Positions 17,366 through 26,613 of a DNA stretch of 64,000 nucleotides are shown one piece after another (position 1 is the first letter of the stretch; each line of letters begins with the position of its first letter). The stretch is taken from the NCBI GenBank assembly GCA_040219085.1, contig JAVJTC010000034.1, positions 1 through 64,000 of the forward strand. Reading direction: 5' to 3'. Source of the stretch: Acidimicrobiales bacterium. Its GTDB lineage: Bacteria > Actinomycetota > Acidimicrobiia > Acidimicrobiales > JAVJTC01. The notes under the pieces were generated by a model. The model made no database searches, was not told the origin of the DNA, and was given only the letters and a program-made list of their open reading frames with translations. The position numbers were made by a program, and so were the translations under genes.

Positions 17366-18007
17366 TCAGAACTGACCGCGACACCATTCGCGGCCTGATT
17401 CGTCGATGACCGCGAGGGAGCGGATCCGGCCGAGGTCGGCGCCGACCGTCATGGCGAACGTGCCGTCGTCGGCCGCGAACTCGACCGGTCCCAGGTCAAC
17501 GGTCGCATCGTCGGCGAGAACTGCCTCCAGTCGGTACCGGTGCGGGCCGGATTCCTCCCACAGCGTCCACCGTGGGATGGAGAGGAGTATCCACGGTTGA
17601 TCCTCTTCGAGGTTGTGCCAGACGGATCCGACGTCGTGGCCGGACGGCGTGACCATGGTCGCTTCGGCGATGGTGTCGTCGCCCGAGTCGAGCAGGGCGA
17701 GAAGGGCGAACGCTCCGAGCAGCGCGACGACGGCCGCGGCCGCGGCGACCAGCGCACGGCGTCGGTGTGGCTTCGAAGGAGCCGTGTGCGCCAGGACCGA
17801 CGTCTCGAAGCCGGGCGGCGGATCGACGGGGGGTCCCGCCTGTAGAAGGGTCTCCGTCACCTCGACGAGTGCGTGGAGTTCGTGGCGACAGTTCGCGCAG
17901 TCCGCGGCGTGAGCCAGGGAGTCGGCGCGCTCGCGGCCGTTGAGGTTCCCGAGCGCGAGGTCGACGAGCGTGTCGTCACCGAGGCATGTGTCGCGCGGCT
18001 CAGTCAC
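17366..18007 (-). CDS. zinc-type anti-sigma factor
   Basis: A 213-aa membrane anti-sigma factor. The ZAS motif is present as HAADCANC (HxxxCxxC, about residues 33-40). One transmembrane helix follows (ALVAAAAAVVALLGAFALLALL, about 86-107), and then an extracytoplasmic domain ending WCRGQF. The protein would hold the upstream ECF sigma inactive until a signal alters the zinc site or the outer domain. The GTG at 18007 overlaps the sigma stop by 8 bases. The signal is unknown. Confidence 0.85.
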   Translation of the reverse strand: MTEPRDTCLGDDTLVDLALGNLNGRERADSLAHAADCANCRHELHALVEVTETLLQAGPPVDPPPGFETSVLAHTAPSKPHRRRALVAAAAAVVALLGAFALLALLDSGDDTIAEATMVTPSGHDVGSVWHNLEEDQPWILLSIPRWTLWEESGPHRYRLEAVLADDATVDLGPVEFAADDGTFAMTVGADLGRIRSLAVIDESGREWCRGQF

Positions 18008-18566
18008 GGCGGGCCTCCTCTGTTGCGCTCAGGTTCTGCCGGACTTTTCTCAGACCGTCGCGGATGCGCGTTTTCGCTGTGCCGAGCGGGATCCCCTCGA
18101 TCTCGGAGATCTCCCGGGCGGTGCGGCCGCCGATCGTCGCGAGGACGACGCAGCGCCTCTGGGGTTCCGGAAGAGCGCCCAGGGCGTCGACCACATGGCT
18201 CGTCTCGCCGGCCGCCATGGCTGCGTCCTCGGGTCCGCGATGCAGCACGGGGTGGGCCAGCAGTAGCGGGTCGACCGGATCCGCCGGCCGGACGTCCTCC
18301 ATTCGGCGGCGGTCGATGGCGAGGTTGCGTGTGATGGTCAACAACCACGTGATCACCGAACCGCGCCGTGGATCGAACGACGCAGCGTGACGCCACGCAC
18401 GAACGAACGCGTCCTGGGCGACCTCGGCGGCGCGCCCCTCATCGCCGACGACGGCGAGCGCGAGCCCGAAGACCCGCCGCTGGAAACGGCGGACGAACAC
18501 GGCGGCTGCTCGGCGGTCTTCGCGACCGAACGCAGCGAGGAGCGCTTCATCGGACACGTCCCGCAT
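18000..18566 (-). CDS. ECF RNA polymerase sigma factor
   Basis: A 188-aa sigma factor. Region 2: RAAEVAQDAFVRAWRHAASF and GSVITWLLTITRNLAIDRRR. Region 4: TAREISEIEGIPLGTAKTRI and RDGLRKVRQNL. It forms an overlapping pair with the zinc-type anti-sigma downstream, the second such pair in this window. The ATG at 18566 matches family length. No target promoter was recognised. Confidence 0.92.
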   Translation of the reverse strand: MRDVSDEALLAAFGREDRRAAAVFVRRFQRRVFGLALAVVGDEGRAAEVAQDAFVRAWRHAASFDPRRGSVITWLLTITRNLAIDRRRMEDVRPADPVDPLLLAHPVLHRGPEDAAMAAGETSHVVDALGALPEPQRRCVVLATIGGRTAREISEIEGIPLGTAKTRIRDGLRKVRQNLSATEEARRD

Positions 18567-18688
18567 ACCTCACCTTACGCACGGGAGCTCGGAAGGGATT
18601 GGCCCCGTCGGGGCCACCGCGAGGATCGCCCGCCAGGGTCCCGCCGAGCACCGAGAGAACGACAGTGAAGAGGCCGACGGCGCCGCCG

Positions 18689-20593
18689 TCAGCCGTCACG
18701 AAGGAGGCGCAGGAACGCGAGGACCTCGTCACGCTCGGCCGTGCGCCGGAACGGCGGGAGTGCCTCGATGAGGGTCCACCGGTAGGACTTCGCCGTCGCG
18801 AGACGCTTGTCGAGGACGGCGACCACGCCCCTGTCGTCGCGTCGGCGGATGAGGCGTCCCGCGGCCTGAGCCAGCAGGATCGACGCGCGCTGCAGGTCGA
18901 TCGTGGCGAAGGCGGCCGATCCTGCGGCCTCGCGCCGCGCTGAGAGGAGGGGGTCGTCGGGGCGGGGGAAGGGGATCCGGTCGATCGTGACGAGGGTGAG
19001 CGTGTCGCCGGGCACGTCGATGCCCTGCCAGAAACCCATCGTCGCCAGCAGACTCGTGTGCGGGTCGGACCGGAACGCCTCCACCAGCGCCATCTTCGGT
19101 AGGTCCCGCTGGGTGAGGACCGGCCACGGCAGGCGACCGTCGAGATGCTCGGCCGCCTCGTCCATCCGGCGCCAGCTCGTGAACAGGGCGAGGGTGCGCC
19201 CACCGGCGGCGAGGATCAACTCCTCCAACTCGGCGTTCAGCGCCTCGGAGTGGTCGGGGGAGCGGGGATCGGGTAGGTGCGCCGCGCAGTACAACATGCC
19301 CTGCTCGGCGTAGTCGAAGGGGCTGGTCACCCGGAGGTGGTCGTGGTCGTCGGGTCCCAGGCCGAGAGTGGCCGGGAGGCTCGCCGGAAGGGTCGCCGAG
19401 GTGAGGATCGTGGTCGCCGTCGAGAACAACATGTCGCCGAGAAGGTCGCCGACGTCGAGGGGGGCGAGGCGCAGCCGTGGTGAACGTCCGGGACCCGATT
19501 CGACGAAGCTCACGTGGTCGTCGGGACGGGCCAATGCGAGGGCGAGCTCTGTGGCGAGTGCGGTGGCGGCCGACATCGCCCGTCGCTTCTTCGCCTCCAC
19601 GTCGGCGGACACGCCGTCGGGGACCCTGCGCAGGGCCTCGATGGCACCCTCCACGCGGGTGCGGGCGACGCCCAGCGCCTCGAGCAGGTCACGCGGACCG
19701 TCGCCCGGGGTGCGCTTCCCGACGAGAGGCTCGAGCTCGTCGCGCAGACGCCCTCCGGCCGCATTGAGGTCCTCGATGCGACCGGGGTCGTCGATGACCG
19801 AGGAGACGAGTCGGCCCAGACCCGCCAGTCGGCCCGCGGAGAGGTCGACACCCGTCGTCGCGGACACGATGTCGGCGAGCTGGTGGGCCTCGTCCACGAT
19901 CACCACGTCGGCCTCGGGCAGGACGACGCCGCCCGAGGCGATGTGGACACCGAGGAGATGGGTGTTGACCACCACGATGTCGGCGGCGTCGGCCGCGTCG
20001 CGTGCCTTCTCGGCGAAACACACGCCTCCTGACGGGCACCGGTGGCGCCCCGGGCACTCCTGGGCCGACACGCTGAGCGCGCTCCATGCACCCGGGTCGG
20101 GCTCGACGTCGAGGGTCGCCCGGTCGCCGCTCTCGGACGTGTCGCCCCAGGCGATGAGGCGGGCGATCTCGTCGCCGTCGGCGTCGCCGGCCAGATCGTC
20201 GAGGACGAGCTGGGTCCCGTCTCCCGCGATCTCGCTGACGCGTTGGCGGCACAGGTAGTTCGAGCGACCCTTCAGCACCGCGAACCGCAGGGGATCCTCT
20301 CGGATTTCGGCGAGTTGCGTCGCGAGGAACGGGAGGTCCTTGCCGGCGAGTTGGTCCTGGAGGGCCTTCGTGGCGGTCGCGACGAGCACTCTCTGCCCGC
20401 TGAGGATGGCGGGGACGAGATAGGCGAGCGACTTGCCCGTGCCGGTACCCGCCTCGACGGCGAGGTGTCGGCCGGTGCGGATAGCGGAGTGCACGGCCTC
20501 GGCCATCTCGCGCTGGCCGGGGCGTGTCTCGCCACCTGTCGCCAGGGCGTCGACGACGACGTCGAGGGTGGCGAGGACGTCAGGTGGGTTCAC
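18689..20593 (-). CDS. ATP-dependent DNA helicase, DinG/XPD-like
   Basis: A 634-aa superfamily 2 helicase. Walker A is VEAGTGTGKSLAYLVPAIL (about residues 40-58), the DEAH box is VVIVDEAHQLADI, and the C-terminal motor motifs include ALFTSWRRM, GFWQGIDVPGD and AAGRLIRRRDD. Four cysteines (C154 and the set CPGRHRC/GGVC around 187-201) suggest the iron-sulfur cluster of the DinG/XPD group. It probably unwinds damaged or structured DNA. GTG start at 20593. A small membrane-protein gene lies 28 bases upstream on the same strand. Confidence 0.88.
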   Translation of the reverse strand: MNPPDVLATLDVVVDALATGGETRPGQREMAEAVHSAIRTGRHLAVEAGTGTGKSLAYLVPAILSGQRVLVATATKALQDQLAGKDLPFLATQLAEIREDPLRFAVLKGRSNYLCRQRVSEIAGDGTQLVLDDLAGDADGDEIARLIAWGDTSESGDRATLDVEPDPGAWSALSVSAQECPGRHRCPSGGVCFAEKARDAADAADIVVVNTHLLGVHIASGGVVLPEADVVIVDEAHQLADIVSATTGVDLSAGRLAGLGRLVSSVIDDPGRIEDLNAAGGRLRDELEPLVGKRTPGDGPRDLLEALGVARTRVEGAIEALRRVPDGVSADVEAKKRRAMSAATALATELALALARPDDHVSFVESGPGRSPRLRLAPLDVGDLLGDMLFSTATTILTSATLPASLPATLGLGPDDHDHLRVTSPFDYAEQGMLYCAAHLPDPRSPDHSEALNAELEELILAAGGRTLALFTSWRRMDEAAEHLDGRLPWPVLTQRDLPKMALVEAFRSDPHTSLLATMGFWQGIDVPGDTLTLVTIDRIPFPRPDDPLLSARREAAGSAAFATIDLQRASILLAQAAGRLIRRRDDRGVVAVLDKRLATAKSYRWTLIEALPPFRRTAERDEVLAFLRLLRDG

Positions 20594-20621
20594 CGCGCCG
20601 GAGGCTATCCGGCCGCGGCGA

Positions 20622-20795
20622 TCAGCCGATGACGCCTGCGATGGCCAGGAGCGTGACGAGGGCGATGACGGTGATCGTCAGGCCGTACAGGACGACCGTC
20701 GGTCGCACCACCGACCGCGGCTGGTGACCGTGGTAGTAGCGCAGCGCCGTCACCCAGTCCGCCTGGCGGGAACCGGTGTGACCCTGAACACCCAT
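20622..20795 (-). CDS. 57-aa single-pass membrane protein
   Basis: A short gene of 57 codons. The protein is MGVQGHTGSRQADWVTALRY, then a basic stretch and one hydrophobic helix (VVLYGLTITVIALVTLLA, about 34-51) near the C-terminus ending AGVIG. ATG at 20795 and TGA at 20622-20624 are clear. The positive-inside rule places the N-terminus in the cytoplasm. It lies just upstream of the DinG-like helicase. No known family was recognised. It could be a spurious ORF, but the clean membrane helix and spacing argue for a real gene. Confidence 0.55.
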   Translation of the reverse strand: MGVQGHTGSRQADWVTALRYYHGHQPRSVVRPTVVLYGLTITVIALVTLLAIAGVIG

Positions 20796-20904
20796 GTGGT
20801 GAATCTATGACGAAACTCGCGCGTGGTGGTGGATGGTGGCCCTGTAGCTCATGTTGTTCATGTGGCGGAGCGCAGGGAGTTCATGTCCCATCGGGACGAC
20901 GTCC

Positions 20905-21651
20905 GTGTGGGACACTCCGGTCATCACGACGACGCTCGATCAACTCGACCGGGAGGCACTCCCGGCCCATGTCGCAATCGTCATGGACGGGAACGGACGC
21001 TGGGCCAACCAGCGGGATCTGCCGCGCACGGCCGGCCACGAGGCGGGGGAGGAGGCACTCTTCGACGTGGTCGACGGTGCCATCGACCTGGGACTGCGGT
21101 GGTTGACCATCTACGCCTTCTCGACCGAGAACTGGCGGCGACCCGCCGGCGAGGTCAGGTTCCTGCTCAACTTCAACCGCAAGATCCTGCGCGGTCGCGT
21201 CGACGAACTCCATGAACGGGGTGTCCGGGTGCGCTTCGTCGGTCGCCGCGACCGCAAGCTCCCACCCGGCGTCCTCAAGGACATGGTCGCGGCGGAGAAG
21301 AAGACGGCTTCCAACGCCGGTCTCACGATCAACGTCGCGTTCAACTACGGGGGACGCGCCGAGATCGTCGACGCGGTGCGGGCCATCGTCGCGTCGGGCG
21401 TCGCGCCCGATGACGTCGACGAGTCGCTGGTCGCCGCCCATCTGTATGCGCCCGACGTGCCCGATCCCGACCTGGTGATCCGTACTTCGGGGGAGTACCG
21501 CCTGTCGAACTTCCTCATCTGGGAGGTGGCGTACTCCGAGATGGTGTTCTCCGACGTGTTGTGGCCCGACTTCCGTCGGGAGCACCTGTTCGGCGCCATC
21601 GCGGACTTCCAACGCCGTTCACGACGTTTCGGCGGCGTCGCCGCATCGTGA
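20905..21651 (+). CDS. uppS: isoprenyl transferase (undecaprenyl diphosphate synthase)
   Basis: A 248-aa cis-prenyltransferase. The substrate-binding VAIVMDGNGRWANQR is near residue 15, followed by YAFSTENWRRP, INVAFNYGGRAEIVDA and the C-terminal VIRTSGEYRLSNFLIWEVAY. It condenses isopentenyl diphosphate units to make the lipid carrier for cell-wall synthesis. The start is uncertain: GTG 20905 gives family length, while ATG 20860 or 20851 would add 15-18 residues. recO follows with a GTGA overlap. Confidence 0.93.
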   Translation: MWDTPVITTTLDQLDREALPAHVAIVMDGNGRWANQRDLPRTAGHEAGEEALFDVVDGAIDLGLRWLTIYAFSTENWRRPAGEVRFLLNFNRKILRGRVDELHERGVRVRFVGRRDRKLPPGVLKDMVAAEKKTASNAGLTINVAFNYGGRAEIVDAVRAIVASGVAPDDVDESLVAAHLYAPDVPDPDLVIRTSGEYRLSNFLIWEVAYSEMVFSDVLWPDFRREHLFGAIADFQRRSRRFGGVAAS

Positions 21652-22373
21652 ACGATCGCAGCCGCGTCGTCCGCGACAACGCAGTCGTCATCCGTACGTA
21701 CAAGCTCGGCGAAGCGGACCGCATCGTGGTGGTGCTCACCCGCCAGAGGGGAAAGATCCGCGCCGTGGCGAAGGGCGTTCGTCGTACCCGCTCCAAGTTC
21801 GGTGCGCGCCTCGAACCGGGCTCACACGTCGACGCGCAGTTCTACGTCGGACGCGGGCAACTCGAGACCGTCACCCAGGTCGAGGCTGTCGAGCATCACG
21901 ACGCCCTGCGTACCGATCTCGATCGTCTCCATGCGGCCACGACCGTTCTCGAGGTCGCGGACCTGCTCTCACTCGAGCACCATCGAGACACCGAGTTGTT
22001 CGAGATGGTGACCGGTGCACTGCGCACGTTGGCGAGACACGACTCACCGCTCGTGCTGGCGGGATTCCTGTGGAAGGCGCTCGCCCACGCGGGCTTCGCC
22101 CCGATCGTGGACGCCTGCGTCGCGTGCGGGTCGTCCGGCCCACTCGTGTCCTTCGACGTCGAGGGAGGCGGGACCCGTTGCGAGGCGCACCGGGTCGGCG
22201 TCGCGATCGACGCGCAGACCCTCGATGTCCTGGCTGCGATCCTCTCCGGACGTCTCGCGACGGTCATGGACACGACGCCGGCGGCTGTGAGCTCGACGGT
22301 GGAGCGACTCGGCGTCACCGCGGTGGAGCACCACGTCGAGCGGCGGCTTCGCTCGGTGGCACCGTCGGGTTGA
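21648..22373 (+). CDS. recO: DNA repair protein RecO
   Basis: A 241-aa recombination mediator. The N-terminal OB fold has VIRTYKLGEADRIVVVLT and GKIRAVAKGVRRTRSKFG (about 14-50). A helical region and a zinc motif follow (CVACGSSGP, then GGGTRCEAH, the last ligand probably His). RecO loads RecA on gaps with RecR. GTG start fixed by the 4-base overlap with uppS. It converges on the RDD gene, with 13 bases between stops. Confidence 0.93.
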   Translation: MNDRSRVVRDNAVVIRTYKLGEADRIVVVLTRQRGKIRAVAKGVRRTRSKFGARLEPGSHVDAQFYVGRGQLETVTQVEAVEHHDALRTDLDRLHAATTVLEVADLLSLEHHRDTELFEMVTGALRTLARHDSPLVLAGFLWKALAHAGFAPIVDACVACGSSGPLVSFDVEGGGTRCEAHRVGVAIDAQTLDVLAAILSGRLATVMDTTPAAVSSTVERLGVTAVEHHVERRLRSVAPSG

Positions 22374-22386
22374 GCCTCGGCTGAGC

Positions 22387-23217
22387 TCAGTTCGCGGGAC
22401 GCCAGGACTGCGTGGCGTCGTCGAACTCGAGGAGGCGGCCAGACCCAGCCTGGATCTGGACGTAGCGTCCCCGGGCCGCGTCCCACACGGGGCCGTCCTC
22501 GGCGCCGGCCGGCACGTCGCCGGACTGCGTAGGGGCCGGGGGTGACGACGGGGCGGGCATCTGGGTCGGCGGCGGCGTCTGACCCATGCCCTGGCCGGGT
22601 GGCGGCGGCGTCTGACCCATGCCCTGGCCGGGCGGAGGCGGCGTCCACGTCGTGGGCTGTGACACCGCCACGTTCGGCGGAGATCCCACGTCGTAGGAGC
22701 GGACGACGTTGGTCCGCGCGGCCATGTCGCCCAGACGGCGCCGGTCCGAACGGTTCACGGCGACAAGGAACCCGACGCCCATGGCGGTCGGCAGGGAGTC
22801 GACGATCCCGACGATGGTGCGCCCCAACGCCTTGGGTATCCCACAGATGGCGCCCTGTTCGTCGACAACCCGCAGCCCGAGTATCGCCTTGCCGATCGTG
22901 GCACCGGTCAGACCCTGCACGATGCCGTTGAGGAGGAACCAGTAGCCGACGGGGATGAGGAAGATGAGCGCCGCCTGGGAGTCGGTGGCGTAGTACAGGG
23001 TGTCGCCGCCGGCGAAACACAGAGATGCGGATTCCGAACTCTCGATGAGGTCGCAGGCCAGGTCGCCGTCGAGCAGAGGTGGCTTGTCGATCCGCTCCGC
23101 GAGAGCGAAGAACAGGATCAGCGAGATCCCGAAGCCGATCAGGGCGTCGATGGCGTAGGCACCGACGCGCCGTCCGAGGACCCGACGCGGGTCACGTGTC
23201 ATCGTCGTGTCCACCAC
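22387..23217 (-). CDS. RDD family membrane protein with proline-rich tail
   Basis: A 276-aa protein. The N-terminal RDD domain has RRVGAYAIDALIGFGISLIL, a second hydrophobic segment (AALIFLIPVGYWFLLNGIV) and TIGKAILGLRVVDEQG. The tail (about 185-276) is Pro/Gly/Gln-rich with a perfect 11-residue repeat, PPPPGQGMGQT twice, encoded by the 33-bp repeat at 22568-22633. It ends with a WDAARGRYVQ / SWRPA-like module. RDD proteins are of uncertain function; some are cation antiporters. The start may be GTG 23217 or ATG 23202. Confidence 0.75.
   Translation of the reverse strand: MVDTTMTRDPRRVLGRRVGAYAIDALIGFGISLILFFALAERIDKPPLLDGDLACDLIESSESASLCFAGGDTLYYATDSQAALIFLIPVGYWFLLNGIVQGLTGATIGKAILGLRVVDEQGAICGIPKALGRTIVGIVDSLPTAMGVGFLVAVNRSDRRRLGDMAARTNVVRSYDVGSPPNVAVSQPTTWTPPPPGQGMGQTPPPPGQGMGQTPPPTQMPAPSSPPAPTQSGDVPAGAEDGPVWDAARGRYVQIQAGSGRLLEFDDATQSWRPAN
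22568..22633. repeat. 33-bp tandem repeat (2 copies) in RDD gene
   Basis: Two identical in-frame 33-bp copies encode the PPPPGQGMGQT repeat of the RDD protein tail. Near-identical DNA suggests recent duplication. Confidence 0.85.
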
Positions 23218-23279
23218 GGCGCTTGTTGTACCACGAGAGGTACAGGCCGACGACCATCGCGCCGGTAGCCTTCGTGCCC

Positions 23280-24632
23280 ATGACGACCGCCGAATCCGAT
23301 GCCGAAGCGCGCGCCATCAGCCCCGAGGAGTTGATGGACAAGGTCGTGAACCTTTCCAAGCGCCGCGGCATCATCTTCCAGTCCGCCGAGATCTACGGCG
23401 GGTTCCGCTCCGCCTACGACTACGGACCCGTCGGGGTGCTGTTGTTGCGCAACGTCAAGGACGCGTGGTGGCGCACGATGGTGCAGTTGCGCCACGACGT
23501 CGTCGGTCTCGATGCGTCGATTCTGTCGCCGCCGGCGGTGTGGGAGGCGTCGGGCCACCTGGCCGGCTTCAGCGATCCGCTCGTGGACTGCCGCAACTGT
23601 CACGAGCGGTTCCGCGAGGACCAACTCGCCGACACGGCCACGTGCCCGAACTGCGGCGCGGCCGACCCCTTCACCGAGGCACGCGACTTCAACCTCATGT
23701 TCAAGACGCACGCCGGTCCCGTCGAGGGTTCGGGCCACGAGGTCTACCTCCGGCCCGAGACGGCCCAGGGCATGTTCCTCAACTTCAAGAACGTCCTCGA
23801 GACCTCCCGCAAGAAGCCGCCGTTCGGCATCGCCCAGATCGGCAAGTCGTTCCGCAACGAGATCACCCCCGGGAACTTCGTGTTCCGGACTCGCGAGTTC
23901 GAGCAGATGGAGCTCGAGTTCTTCGTGCCGCCCGACGAGGCCGCGGACTGGTACCGCTACTGGTGCGACGAGCGGATGCGGTGGTACCACGACCTCGGGA
24001 TCCCCGGAGACAAGTTGCGTCTCCGCCCCCATGACGACGACGAGCTGAGCCACTACAGCTCCGGGACCTCCGACGTCGAGTTCCTGTTCCCCTGGGGGTG
24101 GGGTGAGCTCGAGGGCATCGCGAACCGCGGCTGCTACGACCTCACCCAGCACGCGGAGCACTCCGGTGAGCGCCTCGAGTACTTCGACCAGGCGGCCGGT
24201 GAGCACTACGTGCCCCACGTGATCGAGCCGGCAGCCGGCGCCACCCGGTCCATGATGGCGTTCCTGCTGGCGGCCTACGACGAGGACGTCGTCAACGACG
24301 ACACGCGCACCGTCCTGCGCCTCGATCCCCGCCTCGCCCCCTACAAGGTCGCCGTGCTGCCGCTCTCCAAGAAGGACGAACTGCGCCCGACGGCCATCGA
24401 GTTGTTCGACTCCCTGAAGACGACGTGGATGTGTGATTACGACGAGACCCAGAACATCGGTCGGCGCTACCGCCGTCAGGACGAACTGGGCACGCCGTAC
24501 TGCGTGACGGTCGACTTCGACACCCTCGAGGACCGGGCAGTCACCGTGCGTGACCGGGACTCGATGGACCAGGACCGGGTGGGAATCGACCGACTCGACG
24601 CGTATCTGCGCGAGCGACTTCCCGTCACCTGA
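23280..24632 (+). CDS. glyS: glycyl-tRNA synthetase (dimeric, eukaryal-type)
   Basis: A 450-aa class II aminoacyl-tRNA synthetase of the single-chain (alpha2) type. N-terminal catalytic residues include RRGIIFQSAEIYGGFRSAYD, and a zinc-like knuckle CRNCHERF...CPNCGAADP lies in the insertion. Motif 2 is GKSFRNEITPGNFVFRTREF, and ELEGIANRGCYDLTQH follows. The C-terminal anticodon-binding domain starts near 350 (YKVAVLPLSKKDEL). It charges tRNA-Gly. TAGCCT lies 8 bases before the ATG, suggesting a very short leader. Confidence 0.97.
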   Translation: MTTAESDAEARAISPEELMDKVVNLSKRRGIIFQSAEIYGGFRSAYDYGPVGVLLLRNVKDAWWRTMVQLRHDVVGLDASILSPPAVWEASGHLAGFSDPLVDCRNCHERFREDQLADTATCPNCGAADPFTEARDFNLMFKTHAGPVEGSGHEVYLRPETAQGMFLNFKNVLETSRKKPPFGIAQIGKSFRNEITPGNFVFRTREFEQMELEFFVPPDEAADWYRYWCDERMRWYHDLGIPGDKLRLRPHDDDELSHYSSGTSDVEFLFPWGWGELEGIANRGCYDLTQHAEHSGERLEYFDQAAGEHYVPHVIEPAAGATRSMMAFLLAAYDEDVVNDDTRTVLRLDPRLAPYKVAVLPLSKKDELRPTAIELFDSLKTTWMCDYDETQNIGRRYRRQDELGTPYCVTVDFDTLEDRAVTVRDRDSMDQDRVGIDRLDAYLRERLPVT

Positions 24633-24726
24633 CGGATATCTGGTCGAGCGAATTCCCATCACCTGGCACAGACCGTGCGGCCAGGGCCGGTGAGCTCTTC
24701 GCGGGTCGGGTGCGCGGGCTCGGTAG

Positions 24727-24732
24727 TAGCGT
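24727..24732 (+). promoter_or_regulatory. candidate -10 box of dnaG-rpoD
   Basis: TAGCGT ends 6 bases before the upstream ORF ATG at 24739. The same box-to-start spacing is seen at several other genes in this window. No clear -35 was found. Confidence 0.4.
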
Positions 24733-24738
24733 GCACCC

Positions 24739-24774
24739 ATGACCCCAGCCGGCGACACGACGAGGGCCCCCTAG
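24739..24774 (+). CDS. 11-codon upstream ORF before dnaG
   Basis: ATG at 24739 opens MTPAGDTTRAP and stops with TAG at 24772-24774, three bases before the dnaG ATG and in the same reading frame. A TAGCGT box (24727-24732) ends 6 bases before this ATG, which would make the short ORF the leaderless 5' end of the dnaG mRNA. It could couple or limit dnaG translation. It may also be chance. Confidence 0.4.
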   Translation: MTPAGDTTRAP

Positions 24775-24777
24775 GCC

Positions 24778-26613
24778 ATGGGGATCGTCGACGAGGACAT
24801 CGCCCGGGTCCGTGACGCCACCGACATCGTCGCCCTCGTCACCGAGCACACCCAACTCAAACGTGTCGGTCGGCGGTGGAGCGGCCTGTGCCCGTTCCAC
24901 AACGAGAAGACCCCTTCGTTCTCGGTGAACGGCGAGGAGGGCTTCTACCACTGCTTCGGATGCCAGAAGTCCGGTGACGTGATCACGTTCGTGCGCGAGA
25001 TGGACGGCCTGGACTTCGTCGGTGCCGTCGAGCGCCTGGCCGCTCGCGCCGGCGTCGCGTTGCGCTACGACGACGTGGACCAGGGCAGGGATCGCCGACG
25101 ACGCACGAAGCTGATCGAAGCCGTCGACAAGGCCGTCGAGTGGTACCACCAGCGGCTGTTGTCGGCTCCCGATGCCGCAGCGGCGCGTGGATACCTGCGC
25201 TCGCGGGGCTTCGACGGTGACCTCGTCCGCCGCTACAGGATCGGCTGGGCGCCCGACGACTGGGACGCACTCGCGAGCGGGATCGACGTGGACTCGCGCA
25301 CGCTGCGCGACGCAGGTCTCGCGTTCGAGAACCGTGCGGGGCGCCTCCAGGATGTGTTCCGGGCGCGTGTGCTGTTCCCGATCTTCACCCACGACGGTTC
25401 CGCTGTGGGTTTCGGCGGCCGGATCATGCCCGGGGCCGACGGACCGAAGTACAAGAACTCCGCCGAGTCCGCGGTGTACGCGAAGTCCAAGCTTCTCTAC
25501 GGCCTCAACTGGGCGCGCGACGAGATCGTGCGGATCGACGAGGCCGTGCTGTGCGAGGGCTACACGGACGTGATCGGCATGGCCACGGCCGGTATCGGTC
25601 GGGCCGTGGCCACGTGCGGCACCGCGCTGACAGACGATCACATCAAGCTGCTGGCCAAGTACACGCGGCGCCTCGTTCTCGCGTTCGACGCCGACGCGGC
25701 CGGCCAGGCGGCGGCCGAGCGCATATACGCATGGGAGAAGACGCACGAGTTGACCGTGGCCGTCGCGGAGCTCCCGGGCGGCGCGGACCCCGGCGATCTC
25801 GCCCGTTCGGACCCCGAGGCCCTCGTCGCCGCCGTCGAGGGGGCCCGTCCGTTCCTCGAGTTCAGGGTGGAGCGCATCCTCGGGGCCGCTGACCTGTCCT
25901 CGGCGGAGGGTCGGGCCCGGGCGGCCGCCCGCGCCAAGGGCCTGGTGGACCAGCACCCCGACGAGTTGGTGCGGGACCAGTACCTCATGACGATCGCCGA
26001 CCGTTGCCGGGTCGACATCGACCGCCTCCGTCACCTGGTCGTGCCTCCCGAACCCGAGCCGGTCGAACCGCGTCGCCGCAGGCGCCGGGACGAGGAGCCC
26101 GAGCACGTCGACGACGGCCGGAGAGTGCCGAACCAGCCCGACGACGGCGGGTCCGTCGACGTCGACGTCGCCGTGGCACGCCCGGCGCCCCGGGAGATGC
26201 CCGTCCTGCTCCTGGCGCTGCACCGGTCCGGGTCGATACCGGATTACCTCGACGCCGCCTGGTTCGACCGCGAGATCAGCGCCCGCGCGTTCAGGGCGAT
26301 CTCGGCGGCCGGCTCGGTGGCCGAGGCCCTCGCCGTCGAGGACGCGGCGCTGAGGCCTCTGCTCGCCGAGATGGCGGTGCTCGACGCTCCCGAGGATGCA
26401 GACGGTGCCCTGTCTCTGTTCCTCTTCGACGTGGGCGAGCGTGAGAAGGCGAATCTGGCGGCGGCTGCGCGGCGCAGCGGTGATCTGGAGATCGCCCGTC
26501 GCATGGCCGAGGTCCAGGCGGTGCTCGAGAAGGTTCAGGACTCCGACTTCGAGATCGGCGTGGCCGAGCAGTTGGTAGGTTTGCTACCGACCGCAGGGGA
26601 GCCGCATGACTGA
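24778..26613 (+). CDS. dnaG: DNA primase DnaG
   Basis: A 611-aa primase that makes RNA primers at the replication fork. The N-terminal CHC2 zinc finger is complete ([14 protein letters not shown], then [11 protein letters not shown]). The TOPRIM core has [30 protein letters not shown] and the acidic DPGDL site. A Pro/Arg/Asp-rich hinge (about 420-460) leads to the C-terminal helicase-binding domain. Its 3' end overlaps rpoD by 8 bases, a reduced form of the macromolecular synthesis operon. Confidence 0.97.
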   Translation: MGIVDEDIARVRDATDIVALVTEHTQLKRVGRRWSGLCPFHNEKTPSFSVNGEEGFYHCFGCQKSGDVITFVREMDGLDFVGAVERLAARAGVALRYDDVDQGRDRRRRTKLIEAVDKAVEWYHQRLLSAPDAAAARGYLRSRGFDGDLVRRYRIGWAPDDWDALASGIDVDSRTLRDAGLAFENRAGRLQDVFRARVLFPIFTHDGSAVGFGGRIMPGADGPKYKNSAESAVYAKSKLLYGLNWARDEIVRIDEAVLCEGYTDVIGMATAGIGRAVATCGTALTDDHIKLLAKYTRRLVLAFDADAAGQAAAERIYAWEKTHELTVAVAELPGGADPGDLARSDPEALVAAVEGARPFLEFRVERILGAADLSSAEGRARAAARAKGLVDQHPDELVRDQYLMTIADRCRVDIDRLRHLVVPPEPEPVEPRRRRRRDEEPEHVDDGRRVPNQPDDGGSVDVDVAVARPAPREMPVLLLALHRSGSIPDYLDAAWFDREISARAFRAISAAGSVAEALAVEDAALRPLLAEMAVLDAPEDADGALSLFLFDVGEREKANLAAAARRSGDLEIARRMAEVQAVLEKVQDSDFEIGVAEQLVGLLPTAGEPHD

